Shown here piece by piece: positions 11,560 to 23,500 of a stretch of DNA of 64,000 nucleotides. A program made the translations under genes and the position numbers. The notes below the pieces were generated by a model that saw only the letters and a list, made by a program, of their open reading frames with translations, was not told where the DNA came from and ran no database searches. How positions within the stretch are numbered: the stretch's first letter is position 1; the number at the start of each line of letters is the position of its first letter. The stretch lies in contig NC_133400.1 of assembly GCF_047511655.1 (NCBI RefSeq), positions 6,654,001 to 6,718,000 on the forward strand, written 5' to 3'. This stretch comes from Castor canadensis (lineage: Eukaryota > Chordata > Mammalia > Rodentia > Castoridae).

Positions 11560-12060
11560 GTAGTACCCTTCTTCCTCATACTAATTTGCAAAAATTAACT
11601 CAAAATGGAACATAGACCTAACTGCCAAACTTTAAAATTCTTAGAAGAAAACATAGAGGTGATTCTTTGTGACCATGGGTTTCCTTAAATATAACACCAA
11701 AACACACATGATAAAAATTAGATGAACTGCATTTCATTCAAATTAAAAAGCTTTTGTACTTCAGAGGGGGCCATCAAGAAAGTGACAAACCTACTTACAG
11801 AATGGGAGAAAATACTTGAAAATCATGTCCTTGATAAGGGACTTATATCCACAATATGTGAATAACTCTCACAACTCCACAATAAAAAAGATAAATACAC
11901 CAGTTAAACAGGGGTGTGTGGAGTGGGGAGTGGTACTATTAGGTACAGAGTTTCTTTTGATATAAATATTCCAAAATTAGGTAGTGGCAGAAGTAGTACA
12001 ACTCTCAATTCATGAAAATCATTGAATTGTAAGTAAGTGAAATTTTTGATATGTGAATTA
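11560..12060 (+). repeat. L1 ORF2 3' remnant and 3' UTR
   Basis: 'aaaaattaactcaaaatgga', 'aattcttagaagaaaacata', 'gaatgggagaaaatacttga' and 'gataagggacttatatccac' follow the 3' end of mammalian L1 ORF2. The frame is broken by stops and indels; not coding. Confidence 0.85.
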
Positions 12061-12779
12061 GGTCTCCCCAAAGCTATTATTAAAAAAAAAAATCACTGTT
12101 AGCCCTTGATTGTCCTTGAAGTTGCCAATTCCATTTCTTACCTGAGGGAAGATCCTTTGGGGGTCTGCCTGAAAGAGCCTTTTGCTAAGGCCCACCATCT
12201 GCCCTACAGTTGGGTCTTCAGTGTTTACCATGCTCTCCCCTGACTCTAGGCCTACACTCCTTCCCCTTTCTTTATCTGGAAAGCCCATTTCACCTAGCCA
12301 CCTGCTACCATCCCTCCCTACTGGTTGACTCTCCAGGCAGCACAGGGCGCCTCTGGAGTGCTCCCTCCCTACCCTTCCACATATTGTGTAGCCTGTTCAC
12401 TTTGTTATAGGGTGCCCTGAGGACAGTGGAGATACTGGGTTATTTTTTTTCCCCAGCATACCCTTAGTTCTCTCTACATGAAAGAAAGTGTGAATGTAAG
12501 CCTGAAAAAGAACACATAGCTGTAGGGAATAAAAGGCTATGAGGACAAGAAAAGGGAAACAGAAGAAGGAAGATTTGGCCTAAAGTTATATTACCACATA
12601 CCCATTTTTTTCTGTTTCCTGAGACATGTTTTGTCAGCCCTACAGCCATTTTGACCATCTGAGCCTCTAACATCCAAGAATGCCTCCTCAGTTTCAGTCC
12701 CATGCATCAAGCCAAAACCTATGGCCTTTCAATAAAATACCCCAAATCTTGTTCTTCTACTCTTTAGCTTAGAAATCTC

Positions 12780-13160
12780 AAGTTGGGAATCTAGCCAAAG
12801 AAAATAATCACTTGCATAGGGGATGAACTCTAGAATTTCATGCACAAAGTGACTCATCAGGGCATTATTTATAATAGTCAAAAATTGGAAACAAATGTCC
12901 AACAGTAGGACAGTATACATCCTGCCATGCTCCAAACGGAATAATATGTACCATTAAAAGAATTTACTGACCTGGGAAAATGCTTGTATCCTATGTTCAG
13001 TGAAAAAACGGTGGGTTATAAACTGGTGCGTCGTTTATAAACTGATCACTAATATGTAGACTATGTGCACAAAAAATGGTAGAAAAACACATCAGATGAT
13101 ACCAGTGGCTTTCCCTGGGTGGTAGGACTGTGTCTTTCTCATATCTTTAACTTAGTTGGG
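12780..13160 (+). repeat. Ancient L1 3' UTR fragment
   Basis: 'ataatagtcaaaaattggaa', 'caaatgtccaacagtaggac' and 'ccattaaaagaatttac' follow old L1M 3' sequence. Confidence 0.65.
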
Positions 13161-15102
13161 TGCTCTGCAGTGAACATGGTTTATAATCAGAGAGCAAAAA
13201 GCTCCTACATCTCCCACTCTTTCCATAGCTCTTTCTTAGGAAATTCACTCCACACCTGCTTTGTTCAGTCAACCCACATCCACCTCCAGTCCTTGTTCTG
13301 AACTTCACCTTCACCTGCAAATAAGCAACCCCTTGCAGGTGCTCCCTCCAGCCAATCAGGCAGCTCCAGATGCCTCACCCCTCCAGAAAGCCTGTTCTAA
13401 TTACCAGGAAGAAGGAAGCCTTGGTCATCCCCAGCCTGCAGGACATAGTGCTCCCACATCTCTCCTTGTGTCCAAGAAAATGCCCTGCTTCCCTGCTGGG
13501 GCTCAACCTCAAAGGACACTTTGCTTCCTTGCTGTGACCCTGATTCTGTACATGACCTCTTGAGTCTAAACTTCCAGAGGGGAGCTGAAGAATTGAGGCT
13601 CTATATCTCATCACTGTTGGATGATGAGGAGGAGGGTGATGGCTTTTCAGTCTGCATGTCCTGATTTGCAACAGGAAAAACATCTGATCATTTAAAAACT
13701 ACCCAAACAATCTTTAAACAGCTTTAGAAAGGATCCAAGGTGTTTTGACTTAACCTGGACCAGTAGCCTTTTTAAAGGAATGAGCCCAATGCCAGTAACT
13801 TTGGTCCTGAGAAAATGAATGTGGACAAATTCTATAGATGTAGCATAAATATATTCAGATTTTTCATGAGTTGATTTGCCCAAGCATATATCCAGCTTGT
13901 TCCTGAACTGGAATCATATTACAGAAACCTTTGGTGGAAATGGTTAGGGGCTCAGCAAATGTTTGAGGGCCTGCTATGCACTTGACACTTAGGTCTTTGA
14001 AAACTCAGTAACTGCCATGGCTCAATCAAAGCAATCAACAAACCCAGAATGGCTTTTCCTACAGAACTTCCCGGTCATAGTCTACATCCACCCATAGCAT
14101 AACAAGAAGGCTTGGAGGAGAAGATGGACTGCCTTATGGTTTGTTGAGAAAGGAGCATGCTTTGTAACTCTCACAGAGCTTTGAGCTAAGTACCCTGGCC
14201 TGTGTATGTGTAATGGAATAGAGAAGGCAGACAAATCGAATAGTCTATCATCGTCTTTCTGTTTTTGGAACTGAGAAAACAAGACTTGGTATGCCAGGCT
14301 CTCTCATCAGTCTGGCATTCCACCTGTCATGGTAAATAAGGTAAACAAACCACAGGCATAGTTTTCTTCCCTGTAGAACTGCACCCTTTTTTCATGATTA
14401 GGTCTGGGTACTGTTTGGCAATTAGAAATGCACAGAATGAAGGTGGGGAGGCACCCTGAAATTCTACCCTCCCCTCAAATATTTAAAGTAGAAGGATGAG
14501 TGGGTGATCAGCCTCCACATTTGTCAACTCTTTTCCATTCCAGCCACCCAAATGCAAGTCTCGATCATGTTTTTCTAGAACATGACAGTTGACATTTTCT
14601 CTAATCGAGCTTATCAAGGCTGGAGGTCCTAAGATTCCCACAGCAGACGCTGAGGAAGGGGAAATGAGTTTTATTCTGCCACTTCCATGGTGTGTGTTAT
14701 TGTTGATTATAAACTGAGATGCCAAGGAAGACAGAAGGGGTTTGTGGGACCAGCAGGGGAAGAGCGAGAAGAGATCGGTGACAGAAGGTGACAGGAAACT
14801 TAGTGGAGAGTTTTGTTTCACAGGGTTCCATGTGTCTGTCTTCTCCAGATTCCAGGAAGTTTCCAGTAAAGTGTCCATTTCTTCTTGGGGCACTGAGGAA
14901 TGGAATCTGAATGAGTGAGCGGAGCTCATTCATCTGTCTCCATTCAGCAAATATTTACTGAGTATCTGCATTATATGAGGCAGTGTTACAGGTGCCAGGA
15001 TAACACAACAAGTATAACTCCCAACAAGTAACAACTGGAATGAATACACACAACTGGCAAAATCTGCAAAGGTTACAGTGTAATTCTATTTTTGTAATAT
15101 TT
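13161..15102. other. Intergenic: no gene seen
   Basis: No exon, RNA gene or strong repeat. Bases about 14938-15010 ('cagcaaatatttactgagta') look like a small L2/MIR piece. The 148-codon minus frame near 14483-14929 has no recognised similarity. Confidence 0.45.
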
Positions 15103-15112
15103 CTGAAATGAC

Positions 15113-15332
15113 ATTTTTTTTGTGGTACTGGGGTTTGAACTCAGAGCCTCACACTTGCTAACCAGGTACTCTATCTACCACTTGAGGTACTCTGCCAGCA
15201 TTGTTTTATATTGGGCATTTTTGAGATAGGACTTTGTAAACTATTTGCCCAGGACTGGCTTTGAACAGCAATTCTCCCAATCTCAGCCTCCTAAGTAGCT
15301 GGGATTACAGGTGTGAGACACTGACACCAGTC
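15113..15332 (-). repeat. Composite SINE with 10-bp target duplication (minus)
   Basis: Poly-T head, 'actggggtttgaactcagag', 'gataggactttgt', 'ctgggattacaggtgtgaga'. Flanked by perfect copies of CTGAAATGAC at 15103-15112 and 15333-15342, the mark of an L1-driven insertion. Confidence 0.9.
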
Positions 15333-15445
15333 CTGAAATGACCTTTTTTACCAATGGCCATTGCCAGGGTTAGGGATGAGAGAGGCTTAGAGGGAAGCAG
15401 AAATGACCAGTCATAAGGAAGTAACTTGAGGGATCCAGTATCTTT

Positions 15446-15765
15446 TTGTTTATTTTTGGCAGCTCTGGAGTTTGAACTCAGGCTAGGTGAGTCCTCTACC
15501 ACTTGAGCCACGCCTCCAGCCCTTTTTTGCTTTAGTTATTTTTCAGATAGGGTCTTAAATTTTTGCCTGGACCTGCCTAGACCATAATCCTCCTACTTAT
15601 GGCCTCCCGCATAGCTAAGATTACAGACATCACTCACCACGCCCAGCTTATTGGTTGAAAGAGGGTCTCGCTAAATTTTTGCCTGAGTTGGCCTCTCACT
15701 GAGATCCTCCCAACCTCCACCTCTGGAATTCTTGGGATTATAGGCATGAGCCACGGTGTCCAGCA
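15446..15765 (-). repeat. Composite tRNA-like SINE (long form, minus)
   Basis: 'gagtttgaactcaggctagg', 'ccacttgagccacgcctcca', 'gatagggtctta', 'gaaagagggtctcgc', 'taggcatgagccacggtgtc'. Same long form as at 5739. Confidence 0.87.
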
Positions 15766-15839
15766 CAGGCCCCATTATCTTGACTGTGGCAGTGAATCCA
15801 GAAACCTATTAATCTGATAAAGGTGATAACACTGTTTAG

Positions 15840-15840
<1 letters not shown>

Positions 15841-15889
<49 letters not shown>
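15841..15889. repeat. (AC)n microsatellite
   Basis: About 24 uninterrupted AC units. Confidence 0.98.
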
Positions 15890-15891
<2 letters not shown>

Positions 15892-15899
15892 GAGTACAG

Positions 15900-17304
15900 G
15901 TAAAATAAGGGAAATCTGAATAAGATTGGTGGATGGTATCAATGTCAACACATGGTTGTGAAGTACGCTATAGTTTTACAAAGTGTTAAGACTGGGGAAA
16001 ACTGTGTAAAACTGCCCTGCGATCTTCCTGTAATATTTCTTAGAACTGCATGTGCATGTACAATTATCTTAATAAGAATTTAATCAAGAAGACAACAGCT
16101 AACTCCCTGGACTAATAGAGCTTACATTTTAGTGGAAGCCAAGTGCAGTTTTGTGGAGGTTGCAAGGTCATCCTGGACAGGTCTGCCCCCACTGGGGGCG
16201 GGGTTCCCTGTCTGTACTTCCCATCTTTGTAACATGTCACTGAATCTCCACTGGTGACTGAATGGAGTTCAGGCTCAGGAAGGGGCAGGTGAACAGGAAT
16301 GAGGCCCTACCACGTGGGTACTGGGAATCACCCATCACCTTTGCTTATTTCGCTTATGCTCCAGGTACCCACTAGACTATCAAGGTGAGACTCAGACGCC
16401 CATGGTGGCACCAGTAATCAAGTGGAACCTCACTTGGCTTCTTCCCAGTCTCCTCCATGATCATTGTCACCTTGCTTGGGGACCTGCAATCTCCTTCCAC
16501 TCTGTCTGGCAGTACACTCAGCTCGGAGAGTTGCCCTGGCCGTTACATACAGATGTGACTCACTGCTGTAGGTCTCAGGGGCACACAAGAACTCTTGCCT
16601 ACGTCCTACAGAGCTGAGCCCCACACCGATCTGTTTGTCCCACTGATTGTACTCAAGCACCTTGCTGGCTACGGAACCAGCAAGTTCTGCAACTCTATTT
16701 TATTGCCTTAGAAGAACTTCAGAGGAGGAAGGCATGTAAAACTGAAATAAGGTCTGAACAGACTTTAAAGTTTTTATTCTTTTATATTATGCCATGTCTT
16801 GCATGAAATGACCACAAAGCAGCCTTCCTGGCCACATAACTCACTAACAGGGCATGACTGAGAAAGCCAGAACTCCACACCCACCATTTAGCCCATTAGA
16901 GTGGAGGGAGGGAGAGGAGGAAAGAGGTGGAAGAAGGAGCAATGATAAATATGTATGCCTTTTCTCTGACATGTCTGTGGTTGCTAATTCTAAGAACAAT
17001 GATAATGGGATTTAATACAATTTCTGACTCATGGTCAAGGTCTTTTTAATAAAGGAAAGGGACTTTCTTAGAAGTGCTAAAATTATCCAATAAATAGTTG
17101 ACTTTCATACAAAGTTTCTATAACTAAAATGAAATGAAAGAAGAGATGCCACCAAGCCTTCCCTCTGTGGGCTTATCCCAGTATCTGCAAGGAGAATAGA
17201 TGCAAAGTGAAATGCAACCCCTCCACCCTGAGAGAGGCGGCAGGCTTGGAGGCTCGAGGTTCCGACCAGTGAAGCTATTCTCCCCAGGGTTCAAGCCTGG
17301 CACC
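15900..17304 (-). other. BCO1 3' flank / probable 3' UTR
   Basis: Directly downstream of the BCO1 stop on the minus strand. No gene. Bases about 16110-16140 carry a small L2-like string ('gagcttacattttagtgg'). The 3' UTR probably occupies the right part of this block; see the candidate polyadenylation signals. Confidence 0.5.
16773..16778 (-). terminator. BCO1: Candidate BCO1 polyadenylation signal (AATAAA)
   Basis: AATAAA on the minus strand about 530 nt past the BCO1 stop. Alternatives are another AATAAA at 16699-16704 and weaker ATTAAA at 17045-17050 and 17011-17016. Which is used cannot be told from sequence. Confidence 0.4.
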
Positions 17305-17507
17305 TCAGGCCTGGGGGACCGCATGGTGGTCTGAATCCTGATTCCTTGTATCCCAGTCTGCATTCGGGATGAATAACCCATGGAGGTCCAAGTGCATGTC
17401 CACAGCAATGGAGGCACGAGCCAATTCCGTAAAACTTTTGGCATCCAGAATAAGCAGAAAAGGTGGTTTTTGGGGATTGGTGGAGACAATGGCTGATAAG
17501 ATAATTC
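17305..17507 (-). CDS. BCO1: BCO1 coding exon 11 with stop (residues 472-538)
   Basis: Acceptor TTCCCCAAAG; encodes [40 protein letters not shown] and a short tail ending AVPQA, then stop at 17305-17307. Iron ligand His514 is in LDLHGLF. The tail after the barrel is shorter than in human, but this region is poorly conserved in the family. Confidence 0.96.
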
Positions 17508-20500
17508 CTTTGGGGAAACAAAAAGAAACACATTTCTTGCCCTTCCCTTCTGTTCCCTTCCCTTCCCTTCCCTCCTTCCTTTCTTCTTTTCCTTTCCTCT
17601 CTTCCCTCACTCTCTCTCTTCCCCCTCCTTCTCTCCTTCCCTGCCCCCCTTCCTTCCTTCTTGTGCTGGGGATAGAACCCAGAGCCTTGCACATGCTAGG
17701 CAAGCACTCTGCCACTGAGCTACAACCCCAGCCTGCTTTCCTTTTCTCTTTCATGGTGCTGAGGATGGAAGCCAGGGCCCCGTGTATACTAAGCAAGTAC
17801 TCTACGCCTGAACTGCACCCCTAGCCCTAAAAAGAGACCCTCTGTAAAAGTACCGCTGGAAAATTAATTTCTCAGCAGTGTCCACCTGTCCCACTTGAAC
17901 ACAGGTATCCAATCCAAACAGGAGTGAGAGGGTATGATATTTTCTGTGAGCAGAAGGAATGCCTGGAAACTGGGAATCATAAGACCTGGTTCTAGCCCTC
18001 TCTGGAACAGTCCTTGTGCAGTGAAGAGGATCTGCAGGATGGATTTTGTAAGGATTTTGTTAATTGTCAGATGTATGAGAAATGGCTAGCTATTTCCCTA
18101 TTACTTAAAAACTCTAAATGACCTTCAGCTAATATGTGTCACTTAGCTAAACTCAGACTTGTTGCATATAGCATTTGAGTGAGCCCAATTCACTTCTTGC
18201 ACATGCAGCAACACTGGTAGCCCTAGCTTTCCCTCTGCAAAATGGAAATGCTGTCAGTTCTCAATGCTCACTCTTGAGGGACAGATAGAGGGCTAACATG
18301 TAATAATATACAAACTTATAGTGAGGAGGGAGCATTTGCAAGTACTAGAGATTCAGAGCTTGGACATAGGTGAAGTCAGATAGGCCTGAATTTCAAATCC
18401 GACCTCTGTACATGTAGGGCGTGTGACCTTAGGCACGTTATCTCACTCTGAGCCTCCCCTTGGTAAAATGAGGACACTCCCCACCCACCGTGAGAACGTA
18501 TGGGAAGCACGTGTCCAGCCTAGCAGGAGACCAGCCTCAGCAGGAGTGCATGCCACCAGGCCCCCGCCTCAAAGATGATGGTGACACAGGGTCCCCAGGC
18601 AGCATGCCAGGCCATGATTGGTAGGAAGACAAGGCTAGGTGGAAAACCACTCCCTCCCACCAGAGGGAAGAAGCTGGCAGGCTCAGTGGGGCAGCCCGCC
18701 CTCCCCTGTAGGTGTGGACAGCCCTGTCACCAGCTTGGCCAGGTGATGTCCCCACCCATGGCTCTTGTTACCCTCTTTAACATCCCCAGAGCTCTAGGCA
18801 GGGCAGAATCATGGAGGAAAAGGACAGTTTGATCATGTGGAAACATAGAACACTTTCCAAGTGTTCCATGAAAAATTTCCATGTTTATAAGAACGACAGT
18901 TAGACATTTGGATCCAGTCATTGCAATGGACTGTAAAAAAAAACCTAGATTCTACCTTCTGGGAGAGTCTAGTGTCACTCAGTGGAAAGGAGTGACACTA
19001 AAAAAAAAGGGGCTTTGTGCAGTAAAGAATTTAACCTTGCCCAAAGACAGAGGTGGATTTTGTCCCTGAGAGGACACCTGTAAGTCCTTGTAATGTCCTG
19101 CCTAATAATGTCTTTGGTCTACCTGGATGCCTTGGGCCATCCCAGGTAGTCTGTCCTCACAATGTGGTTTATGGTGGGTGTTGGGCCACAGGGTATCAGC
19201 TCAGTCTCTGAGGGGCTGAAGACTAAAGGTTGGCCACACAGGAGATCAACCACATCCACATGATTGAGCCCCAGTAAAATCTCTGGATACTGAGATTCAG
19301 GTGAGCCTGCATGGTATGTATTGTCACACATCATTGTAGGAGAAGTTAGCACTTCCTATGACTCCACTGGGAGAGGATGGCAGGAAACTCTCTGCCTTGT
19401 CTCTCCTGGACCCTGTCCTGTGTGTCCCTTCCTTTTGTTCATTTTAGTCTGTATCCTTTCACTGTAATAAACCGTAACTTTAAGAATAATGAGTTCTGTG
19501 AGTGTGACTAGTGAACAGTAGAATTGAGGTCTTGGGAGGGCCTTGCACTTGCAATTGCTGTCAGAAGTGAGAGTAGTCTTGGGAAGTTCCTAACATGGAA
19601 GCTTTGATTCTGGCAGACCTAGACGTAAAGGCAGGCCTCCCCCAGCTTTGTGATGCCCCCAAATGATGTATCTGTTTGAGGGGTGATCGGGAGCAGGTGC
19701 AGTGAGTGGGTCCTCCTCCTGAGTCTTACCGTCATCCTCATCCTGGGCGTCTGGTGCGGGCACAAACAGGGGCTCTGCTGGCCAGCAGCTCTCCTCACCC
19801 CATTTTAAGGAGGACTTTGTGAGAAGGTCGTATTTCAGTATCTGTGCTCGCAAAGAGGAGAAACATGGGAATCACTTATTCAAGGCACAAAGGTCCATGA
19901 AGGGGAGAAAAAGCCCTCAAACTTAGTCTTTTGATATCACCTCCAAATGGCATGGCCTCTGGTCCATGCAACCATATAAAGGAAAGAAGGGAACTTTTTC
20001 CTTCCACTTTAAACACTGATGCTCTGGTCACTTCACCATGAGCTCCCAGAAAAATCCTGAATTCCGCTGGTATTTGGCACTACGTTGTCATATTTTATGT
20101 TAAACAACTTAAGTATATAATGCCAGATGTTAAAAGTATAATTCCTTTGCTGCTTTAAGTGAAAGTCCTGCGCTGGGGATGTCGCTCAGTGGTAGAGCGC
20201 TTGCCACCGTGCATGAGGTCCTGGTTTGATCCCTAGCACACCCTCTCCCCAAAAAAGTGAAAGTCCTTGGGCCTCCCTTAAGCTCTCATGAGCCTTTCCC
20301 TGTAGGTGTAGGATTAGTGGGGAGTGGCTTGGGGTGTGTGTATGTGTGGGTGGAAATTGTAATTTTTGTCTTTGTATACTTCTGCACTGCTGGCATTTTA
20401 AAAATGAAGATGTTAAGGAAAAGCGATATCTATGAAGCACTTTGCACAGTGCCAGCACACAGAAAGTACTAACAGCAGCTAAAAAGACAAAATCAATCCC

Positions 20501-23500
20501 TAGGCTCCAGCGACAGTTTCTCTGCCATAGAAAGTGAGTTACTTTCTTGAGGGCAGGAACTGGGAACCCCCTGCAAACTTCCTGATCCCTTAGTGCCTAA
20601 TCAGTGTAGTGCACAGGTGGCGCTCAGTGAATAGTACTGAGTAAAGAAATTGGTGCATGAGCCCCAATCGTGACCTCTCCCTCCGCATCAGTCCAGTAGG
20701 CACAGTTCCCTCTCTTGGGTGGTCCAGAATTGCATCAGATTTATTTTATCCCAAACTGACCTCTCTCCTTACCCCCTCTTTTCTGATGGAGGTAACCAGT
20801 CTCAAAACTTGAGAAGTCACCTTTGTAGACTGACAAGATCATTGCAGAGAAATATAGCCCACAAGAACAGGGACTGAAGGGACCCAGGGTTCTGTACCTT
20901 GGTTGGGATTGGACTCCACTGAACTCCGGCAGCATAGATGTATCGGTATGGCTTGCCATTGTTAGCATAATTGATCCGAGGGAGCTCTAACCCTGGAAAG
21001 AAATGAGATGATGAAGCCCCATCACCGGGGCTGGAAGCATCTGCCCTCATGCCAGACTAGGCCTCCATTCCATGGAAACATTCCAAGGAGGATCCCTGAC
21101 TCAATTCAGACCCAGATTGGATCAAAGATGGTCAAAGGCAAGGAGGGAGCCTCTGCTAATGACCTTGGCTCTATTATAAGGTTCAGAAGCAAAGTGCCAT
21201 AGATCTGGGTTTTTAAGTGTATTTATCTGTAATTATCCAAGATAAAAATCAAAGAACATTGCATGATTAAAATCAGAGGCTACTGTAATTTTTTAAAGCT
21301 CTTTTTAAAAAGTGCATGTGTGTGTGTGTGTTTGTGTGCACTCGTGCACACATGTGGGGAGTGTGAAGAGAAATGTTGGAAGCCACAGGGAGGAGTTAAA
21401 TGAATCTGGTAAATTCTAAATATTGTATGTAAAAATAATGCTTACAAATAATTTTAATAACCTAGGCAAGTGTCCATATCATAAAGTAAAGTGTAAAAGG
21501 CTGTCTGTGGAATTATCCATATTGTTACAAATGAAGAAAAAAGCTTAGGAGCACTGACAGGCTTAGACTGCCATATAGTTACTTTTTATACTGTAGTCTA
21601 GGTTTCTCATTATGTGAAACTCTCAGTAAGCCTATTGCTTTCACTTACTCTTAGCCAGAAGATGAAGAAGCAATAATGCCTGTTACTTTTCTTTACAAAA
21701 GAGCTTGCATTTTCCCCGTACAAATGTACATATTTATATATGCCTCTTGTGTCCAATTGGATTTCTAAGCCTGAGTACTGAAATCAAAGTACTCCTCTCA
21801 TGACATATTCCAGGTAGCCGAAAGCCAACTGCTAGCAAAGATACAATGTCCGAGAAAAGAAAAAGCAGAGATGGACCCCAAGGCATAAGTGGTTATCAGG
21901 CTCAGCGGGCAATGAAGGGAATGGACCACTGGGATGGGAAGGAGATGCACAATCCTACAGTGGAGTAATCGTGAAGTTTCCAAGGGCCAGGTCAAGATGA
22001 ACACGAGGAGGCAGACCACTCACACACTTCAAGAAGATGATACAGGCTGGGGATGAAAGCTCAGTGGTAGAGCACTTGCCTAACATGTGCAAGGCCCTGG
22101 GTTCAATCCCTAGCACCACAACAAAACAACAATCAAGCAAAAAAAAAATGAATTGGGTTGGGGGGTGTAGCTCAGTAGCAGAGTGCTTGCTTGCCTAGCC
22201 AGGAGTGAGGCCCTTGGTTTGATTTCCAGCACCACACACAACAACTGCCAGCCCCCACCCACCCCCAAAAAAAAGAAGGAGGAGGAGGAAAAGGAGAAGA
22301 CCCTGGTTAAACCCAAGGTAGGCCTGGTACTGAGGTCTGTGTACTTATTTCTAAGGCTCCCAGAGGCTGAGTGTCCCACAGAACTGGATATAGGATCCAC
22401 TAACAGAAGTAGATTCTTCACAGGCAAATTCAAGGTTGTCCTAGGAGAGTCCCCTGAATTGTGAGTCCTTCTGGACCTCTGAGCTTGGCATGGGACAGCC
22501 AACAAGCAGAGCTCTTGGTTTCTCACCAGCCTCACTGGCAAGTAGAAGAGTGTTCACCTAGCACATATATGACCCTGGATTCAATCCCCAGCACCACAAA
22601 GGCCAAACAAAGTTTCCCATCACATTTGAGAGGCAGAAGGACCACTTGAGCCCACAAGTTCAAGGTCAGCCTGGGCAACCTAGTGGGATCCTGCCTCAAA
22701 ATAAAACAAAACAAAACAAAACAGCCCACACATGGCCACTCTAGTGGAGTGTGCTAAGACAACCCCACTCACTCTGCGCTGCACCTCTTTGTTGTTGTTT
22801 GAGATAAGGTCTCACTACATAGCCCAGGCTGACCTGGAACTTACAGTCCTCCTGCTCTAGCCTCCTGAGTGCTGGCATTACAGGCATGTGCCACCACTCC
22901 CGGCTCACTCTGCTCTTTTAAGACCTCTCTATGCCAGACTTTATTGTTTTTGTTAGTGTATAGTTCTTGTACAAAGGGGTTTCATTGTGATCGTTCCATA
23001 CATGCATGTGATGCTTGATCATAGCCACCTCTTCTGCTACTCTTTCTTACCCCACCCCCCCCCTTTTTAAAAGCAATTTGAGTGGGTTTCATTATGCTAT
23101 TTTCACATTACGTCACATGCTGCTGATATACTGAGCCTGGAAACATGGTCCCTGTGGAATGATGCAATGCCTAGGAACATTTTTGCTGCATCTGGAGGGT
23201 GGAGGCCAGGGATGGTGCTGAACACCCTACAATGAAATGCCCCGATGACCCCCAGCACAGAGAACTACATGGCCCCAAATGTCAGCAGGACCCAGGCTGA
23301 GAAGTCACTCTCTGGGTGTGATTACTGTCCTGAGGGTTTGTGTGTAGCTCAATGTCTCTCAGGCCCAGTCTTTATCCTCTGTAAAATGGGGCCATTTTGC
23401 AGGGATTGGGATGTTGTAGAGATAGAAATAGGAACCTGCCACACTTGCTCAATAAGTCACAGCCATTAGCAGACAGAAACTATGAACGTCATCCTGCCCA

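Larger units (their letters stand above)
17508..19729 (-). other. BCO1: BCO1 intron 10
   Basis: 2.2 kb. Holds a pyrimidine-rich (plus strand) low-complexity tract, two ID-like SINEs, a MIR-like piece and an ERVL-type LTR remnant. No other gene. Confidence 0.9.

Noticed and set aside
17369..17824. 151-codon plus-strand frame over BCO1 exon 11
   Set aside because: Antisense shadow of the exon plus CT-repeat and SINE sequence.
20170..20254. tRNA gene
   Set aside because: It has A- and B-box-like strings but is an ID SINE with an A-rich tail and target duplication, and cannot fold as a full tRNA.
22046..22140. tRNA gene
   Set aside because: ID element, same reasoning; several related copies lie nearby.
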